64,000 nt of DNA. Source: Sphingomonas sp. JC676 (GTDB lineage: Bacteria; Pseudomonadota; Alphaproteobacteria; Sphingomonadales; Sphingomonadaceae). The notes beneath the pieces are model-generated. The model was not told where the DNA came from, made no database searches, and saw only the letters and a program-made list of their open reading frames with translations. The number at the start of each line of letters is the position of its first letter. Positions within the stretch are counted from its first letter, which is position 1. Where the stretch lies: positions 620,001 to 684,000 of the forward strand of contig NZ_JACTGR010000002.1 of assembly GCF_014489075.1 (NCBI RefSeq), in the 5' to 3' direction. Below, piece by piece: positions 60,257 to 64,000 of this stretch. A program made the position numbers and the translations under genes.

Positions 60257-60490
60257 CCGGTTCGGCGAAAAATCCATGGGCTCTAAACAGCAAGTAGATA
60301 CGAACGGCGACAGGCCGGATGCTAGCGGCGAGCTCGAATAATCGCCAACCTGACAAGGGTGCAACTGGTCACTAGCCAATATTCCGCCGTCCCGTCCCGA
60401 AATTCGCTTATGGGAATGGCTGCTATTCAGGCTTTACGAGGCGACGTCCGCTTTACCAATAACGGACGGTGATTCTTCGGGGCTTTCACC

Positions 60491-61237
60491 CTATAGCGCC
60501 ACGCTCGCCTCTCCCTTGAAGCGCGCCTTGGTGCTGAAGCTCGCACCGTCGATCATGATCTCGTTGAACGAGGGTGGCTGCGAGCGCACGCGCTCCGAAA
60601 GCGTCCCCGCGCCGATCAGCCGCACCGTGCGCCCATCCACCGCTTGCTCGATGTCGAACGGGTCATGGACATGGCCGGTGAGCACCGCATGCGCACCCGC
60701 GCTCGCCAGCGCCTCCAGCGCTTCAACACCGCGACGGGTCTTCGAGGTAGCGACCGTCCCGCCCTCGACCAGCGGGTGATGGCACGCCACGAAGATCAGG
60801 TCCCCTGTCGGCACCGCCTCGACCAGCGCCAGCGCTTCCCGCAGCGCCCGTATGCTCACATAACCCTTCGACCAGTTGAGCCGCCACTGAAAGCGCGCCG
60901 TGGTCTTGAGCGGCACCACCGCCACGCCCTGCACGTCGAGCGGCTTTTCGATCATCCGCTCGAGCGACTGGTAGCGCTTGTACGGCGTCACGAAGCGCGC
61001 CCACAGGTTGAAATAGGGCAGGTCGTGATTGCCCACCTCCACCGTCACCGGCCGGCCCAGGCTCTCCAGCCATTTCGCCGCCGCTTCGAACTCGCGTCTC
61101 CGCGCCCGCATCGTCAGGTCGCCGGTCATGATCACCGCATCGGGCTGCTCCTCGCGCACCCTGGCGGCGAACCAGTCGATCGCCTCGCGGTCCTCGCGGC
61201 CGAAATGGACGTCGCTGACATGGAACAGTCGGGTCAC
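60491..61237 (-). CDS. Calcineurin-type metallophosphoesterase
   Basis: This protein of 248 residues has the metallophosphoesterase motifs FHVSDVHFG (D-x-H), MTGDLTMR (GD), VEVGNHDL (GNHD), FVACHHPLV and LTGHVHDPF (GH-x-H). It starts at GTG 61237, overlapping the stop of the lipid kinase gene by four bases, so both form one operon. Substrate unknown; such pairs may act in lipid or UDP-sugar metabolism. Confidence 0.87.
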   Translation of the reverse strand: MTRLFHVSDVHFGREDREAIDWFAARVREEQPDAVIMTGDLTMRARRREFEAAAKWLESLGRPVTVEVGNHDLPYFNLWARFVTPYKRYQSLERMIEKPLDVQGVAVVPLKTTARFQWRLNWSKGYVSIRALREALALVEAVPTGDLIFVACHHPLVEGGTVATSKTRRGVEALEALASAGAHAVLTGHVHDPFDIEQAVDGRTVRLIGAGTLSERVRSQPPSFNEIMIDGASFSTKARFKGEASVAL

Positions 61238-62070
61238 ACCGCCTCCTCGCGTGTTGCGATGAATGCCTTGCGACTCTTGCCGGGCGTAATGGCTTCCCCG
61301 GCGTCGAGCGTCACCGGCTCGCCATCGAACAATGCCAGCACGCGCTTGCGACCGCGCACCCGCAATTGCTTTGCCAAGGTCTCGGTCACCGACCGCGCCG
61401 CGACCCAGTCGCCATTCACCCATTCCCAGCCAAGCTGCGCGATCGATCGCCAGTCGCGCGCATCGACCGCGGCGATGTCGAGCCCGTCCGGATCGGGCCG
61501 CACGAACACCGCCTGATAGCGGTCGCTCAGGCCCGGCGCCCCGGCGACGCGGATGCCCTGTTCGCCGAACGTCTTGCGCCACGCCGCCCGCGCCGCGCCG
61601 ACCAGCCGCCCGAACCGTCCCTTGCGTGCCGCCTCGCGCGCCCGCACCCAGGCCGCCGCCGGCCCCAGGATCAGCCCGACAAAGGCGCGGTGCCTGCCCG
61701 CCTCGACATAGGGCAAAGCGACGAGCCGGTCGCTTCGGTGCGCGGCATGGACGATCTTGCTGGGGTCGAGGTCGCTGTGCAGCGCCTTGGCGAGCAGGTT
61801 CATCGTGCCGCCCGGCAGGATCAGGAACGATCCCTTCCACTCCGCCAGCGCGCAGAGCGCCGCGTTGATCGTCCCGTCCCCTGCGAACAGCACCACCGTA
61901 TCTGCCCCCGCCGCGTCCAGTTCCGCTTCCTTCGGCAATTTCTGCTCGGGAAAGTCGGTGCGCCCGGCGAGCTTTAGCGCATTCTCTTCGAATACCGCCT
62001 CCAGCGCATCGCATTTGGCGCGTGAGGTCGTGCCGGAATCGGGATTGGTGATGAACCAGAGTTTTTCCAT
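61234..62070 (-). CDS. Diacylglycerol-kinase-family lipid kinase
   Basis: This protein of 278 residues has the DAGK catalytic pattern LWFITNPDSGTTSR, VVLFAGDGTINAALCAL (GGDGT-type motif, AGDGT here) and FLILPGGTMNLLAKALHSD. It would phosphorylate a lipid such as diacylglycerol or sphingosine-like compounds. The latter matter in sphingomonads, but the substrate is not known. It is coupled to the metallophosphoesterase. Confidence 0.85.
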   Translation of the reverse strand: MEKLWFITNPDSGTTSRAKCDALEAVFEENALKLAGRTDFPEQKLPKEAELDAAGADTVVLFAGDGTINAALCALAEWKGSFLILPGGTMNLLAKALHSDLDPSKIVHAAHRSDRLVALPYVEAGRHRAFVGLILGPAAAWVRAREAARKGRFGRLVGAARAAWRKTFGEQGIRVAGAPGLSDRYQAVFVRPDPDGLDIAAVDARDWRSIAQLGWEWVNGDWVAARSVTETLAKQLRVRGRKRVLALFDGEPVTLDAGEAITPGKSRKAFIATREEAV

Positions 62071-62124
62071 CGCCGGCCAACGCGCGAGCGCGGATTTGGT
62101 CGCTTCCCAAGCGTAACGATTTTG

Positions 62125-63078
62125 CTACGCGGTCGTCACGAATTCCCGCGTCTCCGCGCGCAGCGCCGCAACGTCCCGCTTGGGCGGCGCGCCGAACAGA
62201 CGACGATATTCGCGACTGAACTGGGTCGAGCTCTCATAGCCAACCCGAAGCGCTGCGCTGCCCGCGTCGATCGACTCGCTCAGCATCACCCGCCGCGCCT
62301 CGTGGAGCCGTAGATGCTTCTGGTACTGAAGTGGGCTCATCCCGGTCAGCGCGCGGAAATGGTGGTGCAGCGTCGACACGCCCATCGCCGCCACATCCGC
62401 AAGTGTCTCCACTCGCACGGGCGAGACATAGTTCTCGCGCAGCCAGGCGATCACCCGCGCGGCGCGATTCGCCTGCGTGCCGAGCGACACCGTCTGGCGC
62501 AGCCGCGCGCCGGTGGGTCCGGTCAGCAAGCGGTAGAGTATCTCGCGCTCGATTATCCGGCCCAGAATGGCGATGTCGTGCGGTGTCTCAAGCAGACCGA
62601 TCAGCCGGTTGACGGCGTCGAGCAGCTCGAGCGTGGCCGGGCCCGTCGCCATCGCCGTGCCCGCGCCGGCCGTATCGATCGCCGCCAAATCGATATCGGC
62701 GATCAGGTCCCGCGCCGCTTCAAGATCTAGCTTGAGCATGATCGAGAGAAAAGGTTCGTCCAGACGCGCATCGAGCACGCAGGAGATGGTCGGCATGTCC
62801 ACCGCCGTCAGCAGGAAGCGCGACGCGTCGTAGAAATGGGTCTCGTCTCCCACCATCGCGCGCTTGCGACCGCGCACGATCACGGCGAGGCTGGGCTCGT
62901 AGATCGTGGCGTTGGCGGGATCGTAGCCCGTGCAGCGATACAGGTTCAGTCGCTCGATCGCCGTGCCATTCTCTCCGCTAGCATTGAGCAGCCGCTCTAT
63001 CCGCGCGCCCATCGTCGCGCGCAGGTCGGCGGTTTCTGCACGGCGATTGGCGTCGGACTCGTCGGAGGAAATCAGCAT
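62125..63078 (-). CDS. AraC-family regulator
   Basis: This regulator of 317 residues has an AraC_N-type effector domain (NLYRCTGYDPANATIYEPSL, MLKLDLEAARDLIADID) and a C-terminal pair of HTHs (RVETLADVAAMGVSTLHHHF, EARRVMLSESIDAGSAALRV, ESSTQFSREYRRLFGAPPKR). It starts at ATG 63078. It is divergent from the zinc alcohol dehydrogenase with a 146-bp gap and probably controls it. Confidence 0.87.
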   Translation of the reverse strand: MLISSDESDANRRAETADLRATMGARIERLLNASGENGTAIERLNLYRCTGYDPANATIYEPSLAVIVRGRKRAMVGDETHFYDASRFLLTAVDMPTISCVLDARLDEPFLSIMLKLDLEAARDLIADIDLAAIDTAGAGTAMATGPATLELLDAVNRLIGLLETPHDIAILGRIIEREILYRLLTGPTGARLRQTVSLGTQANRAARVIAWLRENYVSPVRVETLADVAAMGVSTLHHHFRALTGMSPLQYQKHLRLHEARRVMLSESIDAGSAALRVGYESSTQFSREYRRLFGAPPKRDVAALRAETREFVTTA

Positions 63079-63224
63079 GCACCCTATGTAGGCGCTATCG
63101 GTAGCAAGGCGACCGGTTTCGCGCCGCGCCAGAGGATCGGGCAAGAAAGCGGCAGGATCGAGCTACCGCGCGGCGCTCCGCCGCCTGTAGAGGAGCGCCG
63201 TTCCCTCAACCCGGAGCCTCCCCC

Positions 63225-64000
63225 ATGCAAACCGTGGGTTATGCGGCCCAGACCGCAGACACTCCGCTCGCGCCTTTCGCCTTCGAGCGCCGCGAGCTTC
63301 GCCCCAACGACGTCGCGATCGAGATTCTCTATTGCGGCGTCTGCCATTCGGACCTTCACCAGGCGCGCAACGACTGGGGCGGCAGCACCTATCCGCTCGT
63401 CCCCGGCCACGAGATCGTCGGCCGCGTGATCGGCACCGGGGCTGACGTCACGCTCTACAAGAAGGGCGACAAGGTCGCCGTCGGCTGCATCGTCGACAGC
63501 TGCCAGCATTGCGACCAGTGCCACGCGGGCGAAGAGCAGATGTGCCGCAACACCGTCACCCAGACCTATAACGGCCAGGACCGCATCACCGGCGAGACCA
63601 CCTATGGTGGCTATTCGCGCCACATCGTCGTCCGCGAGGAATTCGTCCTCTCGATCCCCGACGCGCTGGACCTGGCCAAGGCAGCCCCGCTGCTATGCGC
63701 AGGGATCACCACTTGGTCGCCGCTGCGCACCTGGGGCGTCGGCCCGGGCAGCCGCGTCGGCGTGATCGGCCTGGGCGGGCTCGGCCATATGGCGGTCAAG
63801 CTGGCCTATGCGATGGGTGCGCACGTCACCGTGATCAGCCGCAACGACGCCAAGAAGGCGGACGCGCTCGCGCTCGGCGCCGAGGCGCTGCTGGTGTCGG
63901 CCGATGCGGACGCGATGGCGGCCGCGGCGAGCAGCTTTGACCTGATCATCGACACGATCCCGGTCCGCCACGACGTGACGCCGTACATGCCGCTGCTCGA
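63225..64000 (+). CDS. Zinc-dependent alcohol dehydrogenase (cinnamyl-type), 3' end outside window
   Basis: This NAD(P)-dependent MDR enzyme of the CAD/YahK type is seen over about 258 residues. The catalytic zinc ligands are Cys in ILYCGVCHSDLHQARNDWGG and His/Glu in PLVPGHEIVGRV, and the structural zinc cysteines are in SCQHCDQCHAGEEQMCRN. The nucleotide-binding GLGGLGHMAVKLAYAMGA follows. ATG 63225 matches the family start. It is cut by the window end and is divergent from the AraC gene. Confidence 0.93.
   Translation, partial: MQTVGYAAQTADTPLAPFAFERRELRPNDVAIEILYCGVCHSDLHQARNDWGGSTYPLVPGHEIVGRVIGTGADVTLYKKGDKVAVGCIVDSCQHCDQCHAGEEQMCRNTVTQTYNGQDRITGETTYGGYSRHIVVREEFVLSIPDALDLAKAAPLLCAGITTWSPLRTWGVGPGSRVGVIGLGGLGHMAVKLAYAMGAHVTVISRNDAKKADALALGAEALLVSADADAMAAAASSFDLIIDTIPVRHDVTPYMPLL

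Overview
The window is GC-rich and reads as a chromosome segment of an alphaproteobacterium of the Sphingomonas group (Sphingomonadaceae). The evidence is the high GC, the many GTG and TTG starts, a LOV-derived PAS histidine kinase, a DUF6894 protein, a DUF1800/DUF1501 pair, MerC-type metal proteins next to Fur-family regulators, and the codon use. No ribosomal RNA lies in the window, so the genus is an inference.

Layout. (1) 1-1783: two fatty-acid or amino-acid degradation genes on the minus strand (enoyl-CoA hydratase, cut by the window edge, and an acyl-CoA dehydrogenase). (2) 2001-5522: a zinc-type uptake locus. A candidate Zur box precedes a DUF2946 protein, a ZnuD-like TonB-dependent receptor, a MerC protein and a Fur/Zur repressor. 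(3) 5650-33404: a genomic island of about 27.7 kb in the 3' end of tRNA-Gln(TTG). The intact tRNA is at the right end. A 19-bp direct repeat of its 3' end marks the left end, and a tyrosine integrase sits just inside the right end. (4) 33388-64000: ordinary core chromosome. It includes ilvE, proC, a YbjN protein, ubiK-like, TspO, tlyA, two hydrolases, a second MerC + Fur pair, dxs, a TbpB-like lipoprotein, ctaA, cutA, rplM-rpsI, a GbsR-controlled membrane/SDR operon, DUF1800/DUF1501, a glyoxalase, a PAS histidine kinase, a metallophosphoesterase + lipid kinase pair, an AraC regulator and a divergent zinc alcohol dehydrogenase that runs off the window.

Island cargo, left to right. First is an arsenic locus: thioredoxin-type arsenate reductase, glutaredoxin-type ArsC, Acr3, a GNAT protein, ArsH, a PhoU/DUF47-like protein and ArsR. 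It is flanked by two related small secreted cysteine proteins. Four copies of one 10-8-10 inverted repeat lie in front of these transcription units and look like a local ArsR regulon. Next come two unknown genes (one with membrane helices) that converge on a four-gene anti-phage locus with the hallmarks of Druantia: a DUF4338 protein (DruA), a 935-residue protein, a 352-residue protein and an 1864-residue DEAH helicase with a DUF1998-type C-terminus (DruE). The right third holds a possible HUH-type replication/relaxase protein, a Cas4/RecB-like nuclease coupled to an ArdC antirestriction protein, two SHOCT membrane proteins, an XRE regulator, a PD-(D/E)XK endonuclease, a small protein and the integrase.

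The island therefore couples metal(loid) resistance with phage defence and antirestriction. The most notable points are the Druantia variant with four genes instead of five, the shared ArsR-type operators that also control secreted proteins, the two independent MerC-Fur modules with candidate Zur boxes, a LOV-like kinase that has lost its photoactive cysteine, and an autoregulated GbsR operator pair.
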